DNA of 55,800 nt from Clostridiaceae bacterium (lineage in GTDB: Bacteria; Bacillota; Clostridia; Saccharofermentanales; DTU023), in the NCBI GenBank assembly GCA_012518795.1, contig JAAYRL010000011.1:1-55800 (forward strand), read 5' to 3'. The notes below the pieces were generated by a model. The model did no database searches, was not told where the DNA came from, and saw nothing but the letters and a program-made list of their open reading frames with translations. This document shows positions 16,661 through 23,223 of the stretch, in pieces (the first letter of the stretch is position 1; every line of letters starts with the position of its first letter). Both the position numbers and the translations under genes were made by a program.

Positions 16661-16925
16661 TGCACACTTTTCAAGCTTATCCTGCGATTTTACGGTTCAA
16701 GCTTAAATAGTGTGCAAGTTCTTCGGATTAAATCGCCTTTTCAGGATCGACATGCACACTTTCCAAGCTTATTCCGGATTTTCTAGGTATAACTTTAAAA
16801 AGTGTGCATGTTCTGAGATAAAATCGCCTTTTTCGAGTCGGACATGCACACTTTCTAAGCTTATGCTGGAAATTCGCGGTCTAACCTTAAAAAGTGTGCA
16901 CTAACAATTGGAGAAATCCGGATTT
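16661..16925. repeat. Array 2 of the 56-bp palindrome family: three copies plus conserved flank, inverted relative to array 1
   Basis: Copies lie at 16661-16716, 16753-16808 and 16845-16900, each 56 bp, with two 36-bp linkers. The orientation is opposite to array 1: the conserved 25-bp flank is on the right (16901-16925) and matches 2770-2794 reverse-complemented at 24 of 25 bases. The middle copy matches array-1 copy four at 54 of 56 bases. The copy farthest from the flank is the most diverged. The DNA at 16562-16660, between the nitroreductase stop and the array, is AT-rich with short GATTGCAT-like near-repeats and no gene. From 16926 to 17058 I see no feature. Confidence 0.95.
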
Positions 16926-17058
16926 GGTTAATCCCGACTGTTTTTAAAAATACTTATCTTCTTACTCTTCTTCTTAGCTCATAATCCCAATTATTCAACA
17001 TAATTAAGCATGGGTATAATCTCTGAGTATCTTATATTAAGGTAACGATAATTTTCGC

Positions 17059-17106
17059 TTGACAATTTGAACAGCGTTCAGTATATTGATCTTGAACAAT
17101 GTTCAA
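17059..17106 (+). promoter_or_regulatory. tetR promoter with two palindromic operators
   Basis: TTGACA (17059-17064), 17 bp, TATATT (17082-17087) is a strong sigma-A promoter. TGAACAGCGTTCA (17068-17080) fills the spacer, and the perfect palindrome TTGAACAATGTTCAA (17092-17106) covers the expected transcription start, just before the GGAGG site. Two copies of TGAAC-N3-GTTCA are typical of TetR-type autorepression. The three-base centre separates them from the four-base centre of the LexA boxes. Confidence 0.8.
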
Positions 17107-17119
17107 ATCGGAGGTTAAT

Positions 17120-17893
17120 ATGAGCGTCAATAACAATTTTTACAATAATAAGGATGATATTTATCAAAATCATTCGGATGTAAAAGAGAAAATCATTACA
17201 ACTACAATCTCATTGATTAAAACTTCAGATGGCTTGGTCGATAATATCACCATAAGAGAAATTGCTCAAAAAGCCGATGTAGCAGTTGGATTAATAAACT
17301 ATCACTTTGGTTCAAAAAATAAATTGATTGAAATTTGTGTGCAACGAATCATTAGTCATGTTATGAAAACTTTTTCCGATGTTGATAAATCAGAAGTTGA
17401 TAAATCGAAGATTGAGCAAAATCAGGAACATCAGAAAAATTCAGATCAGCTTAAATTTGCAGATCAAAATGATAATTTAGATCAAAAAAATAATTCAAAT
17501 CAAATGGAATATTCACAGCAAATGGAACATTCACAGCAAATTACCAAATCAGATCAAATAAATAATTCTGATATGGCGTCTTTCACAGCAAGCGTTTTTA
17601 CCTTTTTGATAAACAACCCGGAAATATCAAAAATTTCCATGCTTGCTGACCTTTCGCAACCGAGCACTGAAAGTAATTCTTCCGTTAGTTATAAAGCGAT
17701 TTATAAAGCAATTTCAGATAATGATAATAATGATCAAGATATCAAAAAAATAAAAGCTTTTATGCTTTTAGCAAGTATTCAATCCGCTTTTCTAAATTGC
17801 AGTATAATCGATCAACTTTTAGGTTTTAATATGAATGATACTAATGATTATTATCGCTTTTTTCAACTGATAACAGAAATTCTTAAAATATGA
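17120..17893 (+). CDS. TetR/AcrR-family repressor with a Gln/Asn-rich insertion
   Basis: The 257-residue product has an N-terminal TetR helix-turn-helix (about residues 20-75: TIREIAQKADVAVGLINYHFGSKNKLIE). A low-complexity stretch rich in Q, N, S, D and K at about residues 92-155 follows, which is unusual for the family. The ligand-binding region continues to the end. ATG at 17120 follows GGAGG; an upstream in-frame start at 17099 would lie inside the operator. The two operators at its own promoter indicate autorepression, and the hydrolase gene downstream is a candidate target. The inducer is unknown. Confidence 0.85.
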   Translation: MSVNNNFYNNKDDIYQNHSDVKEKIITTTISLIKTSDGLVDNITIREIAQKADVAVGLINYHFGSKNKLIEICVQRIISHVMKTFSDVDKSEVDKSKIEQNQEHQKNSDQLKFADQNDNLDQKNNSNQMEYSQQMEHSQQITKSDQINNSDMASFTASVFTFLINNPEISKISMLADLSQPSTESNSSVSYKAIYKAISDNDNNDQDIKKIKAFMLLASIQSAFLNCSIIDQLLGFNMNDTNDYYRFFQLITEILKI

Positions 17894-18058
17894 TAGTTTT
17901 CGAGATTATTTATATTAGATTGTAATTTTATTTTCTGCTAATTAATCAAAACCGGATTACTGCATAAATATTCTCAAAGTAGATGTGATATGTAAGAAGT
18001 TAAATTCGATAAGAAGAAGTAAAGATAAAATCCAAAAAATTAATAGGAGAATTCTAAA

Positions 18059-18991
18059 ATGACAATTGACAAATTAAATAAAGCGAGGAGTCGGAAAATG
18101 AAATGGATATTATTTGCTTTCTTAATGATAATTTTATTATATTTCCTGATTCAGGGTATACGCTGTGCCAAAGGATTAAATAAAGCTCGAAATAAGCTTA
18201 ATTCATATCAAACAAAAACGGCCGATCTCTCATATGGTTCGATGACTTATATTGATGAAGGTCAAGGTGTAGTTATTCTGTCTGTCCATGGCATCTTCGG
18301 TGGATACGATCAAGCTTATGAAAGCATAAAAAACAGAGAAGCAAATAACCGATTGCTTGCACCGTCACGCTTCGGATACCTCGGCTCAGATATTAAAGGA
18401 GCAGGAACACCCGCAGATCAGACTTCTGCTTTTAATGAACTGCTCGAATATTTGGAAATTGATCAAGTATTTGTTTTAGCAACTTCTGCCGGAGGTACTC
18501 CTGCCATCCGTTTTGCTCTTGACTATCCGGAGCGTGTTAAAGGTTTAATTCTGTTTTGTTCCGCTATGCCGGTAAATGAAAAACCTGAAACCTATCTTGA
18601 ATATCAGGCACCTCCCGAGCCACTTCTTTCTGATTATGTCATGTATTTAATCAGTCCCCTCATGCCGGCCTTAATGGGTATGCCTGCATCCACCGTAGGA
18701 ACGATACTGCCCATTGCTGAAAGAAAGGACGGAGTAATTTTAGATGGCAAATTGACAAATCCGGATATGGAAAGAAATTATGATCAGTATCCAATTGAAG
18801 AAATCAATCTGCCGGTTTTAATTTTGCATTCAGAAGATGATACTGTAGCAAGTTTTGATAAAGTGGAAAACGTTAAACAGCGTTTTGCCAATCTTACAAT
18901 CGTCACTTTCCCCGATGGTGGACATATGATGACAGGACACAGTGAAGAAATTGATAAAGCACTCGATGATTTTATAAACCAATATAAATAG
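18059..18991 (+). CDS. membrane-anchored alpha/beta hydrolase
   Basis: The product is 310 residues long. A transmembrane anchor lies at about residues 14-34, followed by an alpha/beta-hydrolase fold. The oxyanion segment is VHGIFGG, the nucleophile elbow is ATSAGG (Ser in A-x-S-x-G instead of G-x-S-x-G), the acid lies in HSEDD and the base in DGGHMM. It is probably an esterase or lipase-like enzyme; the substrate is unknown. Two starts are possible: ATG 18059 after AGGAG, and in-frame ATG 18098 after GAGGAG, which would give a product 13 residues shorter that keeps the anchor. It follows the TetR gene by 165 bp. Confidence 0.85.
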   Translation: MTIDKLNKARSRKMKWILFAFLMIILLYFLIQGIRCAKGLNKARNKLNSYQTKTADLSYGSMTYIDEGQGVVILSVHGIFGGYDQAYESIKNREANNRLLAPSRFGYLGSDIKGAGTPADQTSAFNELLEYLEIDQVFVLATSAGGTPAIRFALDYPERVKGLILFCSAMPVNEKPETYLEYQAPPEPLLSDYVMYLISPLMPALMGMPASTVGTILPIAERKDGVILDGKLTNPDMERNYDQYPIEEINLPVLILHSEDDTVASFDKVENVKQRFANLTIVTFPDGGHMMTGHSEEIDKALDDFINQYK

Positions 18992-19166
18992 TGCATCCAT
19001 AAAATCTCTGTAATACCAATACAAGTAGTGTCTCCATAAAATCTTTGTAAAACTAATTTCCATTACCTTTTCTTTAGACTGAAACTTAACTTTGCAATTA
19101 AAGCAATTAAAGTTTTACCTTTTCTTTAGACTGGAACTTAACTTTGTAATTAAAGCAATTATAGTT
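18989..19166. repeat. two adjacent short tandem duplications after the hydrolase gene
   Basis: A 37-bp-period pair covers about 18989-19050 (core CCATAAAATCTYTGTAA), beginning at the stop codon. A second pair, of period 52 bp, covers 19063-19114 and 19115-19166 with only a few mismatches. No gene is visible between 18992 and 19275. Confidence 0.8.
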
Positions 19167-19181
19167 TTACCTAAATTTTAT

Positions 19182-19218
19182 AAAAGACCTTGACAGGTCT
19201 TTTATTTTTATCTAAAAT
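19182..19218 (+). promoter_or_regulatory. intrinsic terminator whose loop is the -35 of the next promoter
   Basis: AAAAGACC (19182-19189) pairs with GGTCTTTT (19196-19203). The six-base loop is exactly TTGACA and an AT-rich ATTTTTAT tail follows, as in a Rho-independent terminator. With a 17-bp spacer, TAAAAT at 19213-19218 completes a sigma-A promoter for the gntR-ABC operon. The same bases can therefore end upstream transcription and start downstream transcription. Confidence 0.6.
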
Positions 19219-19222
19219 TACC

Positions 19223-19234
19223 TTAACTAGTTAA
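19223..19234. promoter_or_regulatory. palindrome TTAACTAGTTAA, candidate GntR operator
   Basis: A perfect 12-bp palindrome lies just downstream of the -10. Further TTAAC/GTTAA half-sites occur at 19230-19257, before the GGGAG of the gntR gene. The position at the transcription start fits autorepression by the GntR/YtrA-type regulator. Confidence 0.5.
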
Positions 19235-19275
19235 TTAGTAGTGTAGTTAACCAATTAAGCAAGAAGGGAGCTGCC

Positions 19276-19650
19276 ATGAAACTGAATAATCAGGACCAAA
19301 AACCTATTTACTTGCAAATACAGGAAGGTTTGGAGAATGCAATTCTTGCCGAGACCTACGCGGAAGAAACTCAGATACCATCGACGACTGAATTGTCGCA
19401 GGCTTTTCAAATTAACCCGGCTACAGCTGGTAAGGGCGTAAATACTCTGGTTGATGAAGGCTTTTGCTACAAAAAGCGTGGTATTGGCATTTTTGTAAAA
19501 AAAGGAGCACGTGAAATGTTAAAGAATAAACGACGAACTGCTTTTAAGGAGACTTACCTCTATCCCCTCATCAAAGAGGCAAGGCAGTTGGATATATCCG
19601 AGGAAAATCTTATCCAATGGATTAAGGAGGCAGAGAATGCAGACAATTAA
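19276..19650 (+). CDS. GntR-family regulator of the YtrA type
   Basis: The 124-residue product has an N-terminal winged helix (about residues 10-75: QKPIYLQIQEGLENAI, then IPSTTELSQAFQINPATAGKGVNTLVDEGF) and a short helical C-terminal region, the arrangement of YtrA-type repressors that control adjacent ABC transporters. GGGAG lies 8 bases before the ATG. The next gene overlaps by 14 bp. It probably represses its own operon through the palindrome upstream; YtrA-type regulators in Firmicutes often respond to cell-wall-active agents. Confidence 0.92.
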   Translation: MKLNNQDQKPIYLQIQEGLENAILAETYAEETQIPSTTELSQAFQINPATAGKGVNTLVDEGFCYKKRGIGIFVKKGAREMLKNKRRTAFKETYLYPLIKEARQLDISEENLIQWIKEAENADN

Positions 19651-20494
19651 TATATGCGATGTATCAAAAAATTATCGTGATGTTTTGGCATTAAATAAGG
19701 TCAACCTTGAGTTGCATGCGGGAAAAATTTATGGTCTGTTAGGAAGAAACGGCGCCGGCAAATCAACATTACTCAAGATTATTGCTGATCGGATTAAACC
19801 TACAAGTGGACAAATACTCTATGATGGTAAAACCATCTTAGATGATACTACTTCGCGCCAATTATACTTTTCCGAACCGGATAAAACTTTTCCTGAGTTA
19901 CTCAAGGTAAAAGAACTCTGTTACTACACGAGTCAATTCTATCCCCAATTTAATCTTGATGACGCACGGCAGATTATACATAACTTTGGCATTAACGAGA
20001 AAAAAAGACTCAATCAGTTGTCTACCGGACATTTTGCGATCGTTCGCTCTATTGTTGCCTTACAGACTAGAGCTAGATTTATCTTCCTCGATGAGCCAAC
20101 CCTGGGACATGATGCAGTCAATAGAGAATTGTTTTACAGCGAAGTCTTGCGTATTTATCGGGAAGAACAAAATACAATTGTGCTTTCCACTCACTTAATT
20201 GATGAGATTAGCAACTTATTAGAAGATGTCATATTTATTGATCGCGGGCAAATTTTCCTGGAAGATAATCTGGAAAACATTATTACATCTCATTTTTATC
20301 TAACGGGTCCTTCAGAGAAAATGGATCAGATTGAAAAATCAAATTCAGTGATCGAAAAGAAAGAAAATCTTGGATTTGTTTCACTAATGGTACAGCAGTC
20401 TTCGGAAATACATGACTTACCGGATGGTATTAATATAAGCCGGGCCAGTTTACAAGATATTTTTGTGGCTTACAGCAAGAAGAGAGATAATTAG
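19637..20494 (+). CDS. ABC transporter ATP-binding protein
   Basis: The 285-residue nucleotide-binding subunit has Walker A GRNGAGKST at residues 36-44, an atypical signature LSTGH in place of LSGGQ, Walker B FIFLDEPTLG and H-loop STHLI. The C-terminal 75 residues form an extra domain, as in drug- or lantibiotic-export ATPases. It sits between the regulator and permease genes with overlap on one side and a 9-bp gap on the other, so the three are one operon. The substrate is unknown; peptide antibiotic export or sensing is plausible from the YtrA-type context. Confidence 0.92.
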   Translation: MQTINICDVSKNYRDVLALNKVNLELHAGKIYGLLGRNGAGKSTLLKIIADRIKPTSGQILYDGKTILDDTTSRQLYFSEPDKTFPELLKVKELCYYTSQFYPQFNLDDARQIIHNFGINEKKRLNQLSTGHFAIVRSIVALQTRARFIFLDEPTLGHDAVNRELFYSEVLRIYREEQNTIVLSTHLIDEISNLLEDVIFIDRGQIFLEDNLENIITSHFYLTGPSEKMDQIEKSNSVIEKKENLGFVSLMVQQSSEIHDLPDGINISRASLQDIFVAYSKKRDN

Positions 20495-20503
20495 GAGGTT
20501 CAT

Positions 20504-21295
20504 ATGAAGACTAATAGAATTAATCAATCTTTATTACTGACATCAGTCAAGGTCTTAGCCCGTGACTACAAGAAGTACATCCTCAGCTTTTTAGGTGTTA
20601 TGACGTTTATGTATCTTGTAGAATTTATTGTCGCTCTTAGCAGTGGTAATATAAAAATCGGTGGTATTGAAGGTGTGTATGGCATTGCCTGCTTTGTATC
20701 AGGATTATTCACTTTCAAAGAGGAATACTATTTCTTAACACAGAACCAGGTACCCAAAGCTACAATTACGAAGGCATTTATTATTGAAGGATTCTGTTTT
20801 GGAATACTTACAAGTTTTATGGTTAATATTTTCTTTCACCTAATGCAATGGATCAGTCATAGTTTGGGGCTTTATACACCCGGTTTTTTTGCTCTAATTC
20901 CTATTCAAATAGATAAAGGAGGGGTGATTGGTTTCGGTCAGATATTAATAATCTTAATTTTCTTATACGTAACTACATATTTTATAGGTCTTTTGCTTGC
21001 GACAATTAATTATCGTCTTAACTGGCTTGGCAGAATTATTTTCTGGGTGCCTTTTGGTATTATTACTCTAAACGGTTTAATTGGCAGCTTGGAATATCTG
21101 ATAGACAAAGTAGCAATAGAAGATTTGGATGTTCCTTCTCTTATCCTTGCCAAACCTTTTATTAATGGTCTTAACTGGACTCTACAAAGCTTAGGCAATT
21201 TCATTATTGTAAGTTCCGGAATTATTATAATCTGTTTAATCTTGGGTACTTTGCTATTTCGCGGAGCTGAAATTAAGTATAGCAATGTAAAATAA
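20504..21295 (+). CDS. ABC transporter permease, about six transmembrane segments
   Basis: The 263-residue integral membrane protein has hydrophobic segments at about residues 25-45, 60-75, 90-115, 145-170, 180-200 and 230-255. AGGAGG lies just before the ATG. It is the partner of the ATPase encoded 9 bp upstream. No sequence motif reveals the substrate. A perfect 13-bp-stem hairpin directly after the stop closes the operon. Confidence 0.85.
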   Translation: MKTNRINQSLLLTSVKVLARDYKKYILSFLGVMTFMYLVEFIVALSSGNIKIGGIEGVYGIACFVSGLFTFKEEYYFLTQNQVPKATITKAFIIEGFCFGILTSFMVNIFFHLMQWISHSLGLYTPGFFALIPIQIDKGGVIGFGQILIILIFLYVTTYFIGLLLATINYRLNWLGRIIFWVPFGIITLNGLIGSLEYLIDKVAIEDLDVPSLILAKPFINGLNWTLQSLGNFIIVSSGIIIICLILGTLLFRGAEIKYSNVK

Positions 21296-21299
21296 TAAT

Positions 21300-21331
21300 T
21301 TAGGGTCTGCTAAATTAATAGCAGACCCTAA
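21300..21331. terminator. strong hairpin after the ABC operon
   Basis: TTAGGGTCTGCTA (21300-21312) and TAGCAGACCCTAA (21319-21331) form a perfect 13-bp stem with a six-base loop. The T-run after it is poor on the forward strand and slightly better on the reverse strand (AATTATTATTTT), so it may serve the convergent DUF4097 operon too. Confidence 0.7.
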
Positions 21332-21360
21332 TACTAAATTCAAACATTCTATTGTTGATA

Positions 21361-21438
21361 TTATTTTTCTTGTTTGATTAACTCGGGCTTAAGTACTTCT
21401 CTGAATTTGTCTTTGATTATCTGAAATAATTTTGTCAT
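21361..21438 (-). CDS. possible 25-residue cationic amphipathic peptide
   Basis: ATG 21436-21438 to TAA 21361-21363 encodes a Lys-rich, probably helical peptide (starts MTKLFQII, ends LIKQEK) 30 bp downstream of the DUF4097 gene. It has no good ribosome binding site. An overlapping frame also looks protein-like (WQAMLEYD), so this could equally be the frameshifted remnant of a gene end. Confidence 0.25.
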   Translation of the reverse strand: MTKLFQIIKDKFREVLKPELIKQEK

Positions 21439-21468
21439 ATTCTAACATCGCTTGCCAAATCGGATTTA

Positions 21469-22278
21469 CTATTCTGAAAAATTAATTTTGATTGAGCCGA
21501 TACCACCTTCAAAAAAGAGTTCTCTATCCCCTTGTCCAAGTTGTGTATTGTTATTTATAATATCATCATCTACTAAAATCTCGCCAAGTCCCTTTTCGAT
21601 ATTCAACTTATAATCATCCAAAGAACCTGTTAAATCAATTTGGCTTGAACCGACACCCATTCGCAATGAATTTCTACCTGAAAGAATACCTGAAAATTCA
21701 AATTGACCAACACCCATTTTTAAATCTAAATTGTTAAAGCTACTATCCTTAATGATAACTGCTCCGGCTCCGGCATCTATAAAGGTATTGTCACTTGCAT
21801 AAATATTTTGCAATGAAACTTTCCCTGCTCCTAATTCCATATCGATTGTGTTTGCTTGAAGATTTTCTAATTCAGTTTTGCCTGCACCTGTATTGATTTC
21901 CACTTTTTCAAAGATCATATCTTCAGGAATATAAAGCTTAACCGTAGTCTTGCCAAGAATATTAAGATAAGATGATTTCTTGTCTCTAATAAGAAGTATA
22001 TTTCCCTTTTCTTTTACAGTTAAATATTTATAATTACTTTCTACTTTAATATTGGAATCAGTCGCTGTTACTACTTCAAGATCAATTCCATGAAGATCAA
22101 TATCCACATTATCAATATCATTTTCAATTTCATACGTTTTATATTCACCTACAATATCAGGAGTAAAAGTCGAGATCAAAAGAGATATTACATACATAAT
22201 TCCGCTTATTATACCGATTATCAAAACAACAGCCAGGGCTATTGCCGAGTATTTTATAACATTATGCCAAGATTTCAT
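21469..22278 (-). CDS. DUF4097-type beta-repeat membrane protein
   Basis: The 269-residue protein has one N-terminal transmembrane segment (about residues 10-38), then a repetitive beta-rich domain with alternating short strands (GAGKTELENLQANTIDMELGAGK and similar), typical of DUF4097 'putative adhesin' proteins. Its ATG overlaps the stop of the LiaF-like gene by four bases (ATGA), so the two are translated together. Such pairs occur in LiaFSR-like envelope-stress loci; no sensor kinase or response regulator gene lies nearby here. The biochemical role is unknown. Confidence 0.85.
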   Translation of the reverse strand: MKSWHNVIKYSAIALAVVLIIGIISGIMYVISLLISTFTPDIVGEYKTYEIENDIDNVDIDLHGIDLEVVTATDSNIKVESNYKYLTVKEKGNILLIRDKKSSYLNILGKTTVKLYIPEDMIFEKVEINTGAGKTELENLQANTIDMELGAGKVSLQNIYASDNTFIDAGAGAVIIKDSSFNNLDLKMGVGQFEFSGILSGRNSLRMGVGSSQIDLTGSLDDYKLNIEKGLGEILVDDDIINNNTQLGQGDRELFFEGGIGSIKINFSE

Positions 22279-23009
22279 ATAATATTAACACCCCCAAAGA
22301 CACAAGTTGCCTCAACATACAAAGTGAATGTCTTATCAGACCTGTCAGTCTTATCAGACTCATCATCTTTATTATATGCTCTCTTTTTTCTCTTATCGGA
22401 GACACCGCCGAAAAGTGCATTGGAATCAATCTTAACTTGTACATGATCAGGTGTCTTTATATCTATGCTTGCAAAAACAGCAGAGGCTGAAATGACACAA
22501 TCTTTCTCTATTATTGCATTACGAAGATCACAAGTAATACTTCCGAAAACAGCATCTAAAACTACACCTTCAAATATTTGTCCGTTATAATCTAAATTAT
22601 GTGTAGAGAAAGCAGCGGTATCTTTTACCGGAGCAGCCCGATTGTTTTTTAATTCTTTAATTTTTTCACTTGTCCATTTATTATTTTTATTAAATGTTGA
22701 AGTAAATATCATTTTTAAACCAATTAATATAATGATAATTGGGATTAATAATTTCCAAACAGAAGCAAAATCAAGAATTCCTTGAGCAGAAAGAAGTAAA
22801 ACAACCCCGATTATAAGCCCAATTAAGCTCCCGAACTTACCTCGTTTGCTAAATAAACCGGCAAATGACGGAACTATAATAAATAAAGTCCACCAACCGT
22901 CAAAGAAAATACTTATTTCAGTAAGACCCAGCGCATTTAAAGCAAAAATAGTACCTACTACCACCAATGCTATGCCCCAAATAATTCTGCTTATATTCTT
23001 ATTATTCAT
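22275..23009 (-). CDS. LiaF-like membrane protein
   Basis: The 244-residue protein has about four transmembrane segments in residues 8-105 (the LiaI/LiaF-like or DUF5668 region, starting IIWGIALVVVGTIFALNALG). A basic linker follows, then a C-terminal domain with repeated FGG / FAS strand motifs (ALFGGV, CVFGGVNI) as in LiaF. In Bacillus LiaF modulates the LiaRS cell-wall stress system; here it is paired with DUF4097 instead. The link to the neighbouring GntR-ABC operon is inferred from context. Confidence 0.8.
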   Translation of the reverse strand: MNNKNISRIIWGIALVVVGTIFALNALGLTEISIFFDGWWTLFIIVPSFAGLFSKRGKFGSLIGLIIGVVLLLSAQGILDFASVWKLLIPIIIILIGLKMIFTSTFNKNNKWTSEKIKELKNNRAAPVKDTAAFSTHNLDYNGQIFEGVVLDAVFGSITCDLRNAIIEKDCVISASAVFASIDIKTPDHVQVKIDSNALFGGVSDKRKKRAYNKDDESDKTDRSDKTFTLYVEATCVFGGVNII

Positions 23010-23058
23010 CTTCTTATTTTCATGCCTTTCTAATTAGAAAACTAATATAACAAGTCAT

Positions 23059-23103
23059 TTACCAAATGCACTGTTACCAAATGCACCGTTACTAAATGCA
23101 CCA
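23059..23103. repeat. 15-bp tandem repeat, three copies
   Basis: The unit TTACCAAATGCACYG is repeated at 23059, 23074 and 23089 with single-base differences, upstream of the LiaF-like gene. The rest of 23010-23223 shows only short palindromes near 23187-23217 that could form weak hairpins after the phosphodiesterase gene. Confidence 0.8.
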
Positions 23104-23223
23104 TGATAAAATTAGCAAATTTATGTTAATACAAGTTTATATCCGTTTTAGTTTCAAGTAAAGACTTCTAAACTAATTAAAATCAACGAATGCATTGCAT
23201 TGTAACTCAACGAATGAGTTGTA

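Noticed and set aside
17068-17106. LexA boxes upstream of the TetR gene
   Set aside because: The half-sites GAAC/GTTC are separated by three bases, not the four seen at lexA, and the sites form longer TTGAAC-N3-GTTCAA palindromes typical of TetR operators.
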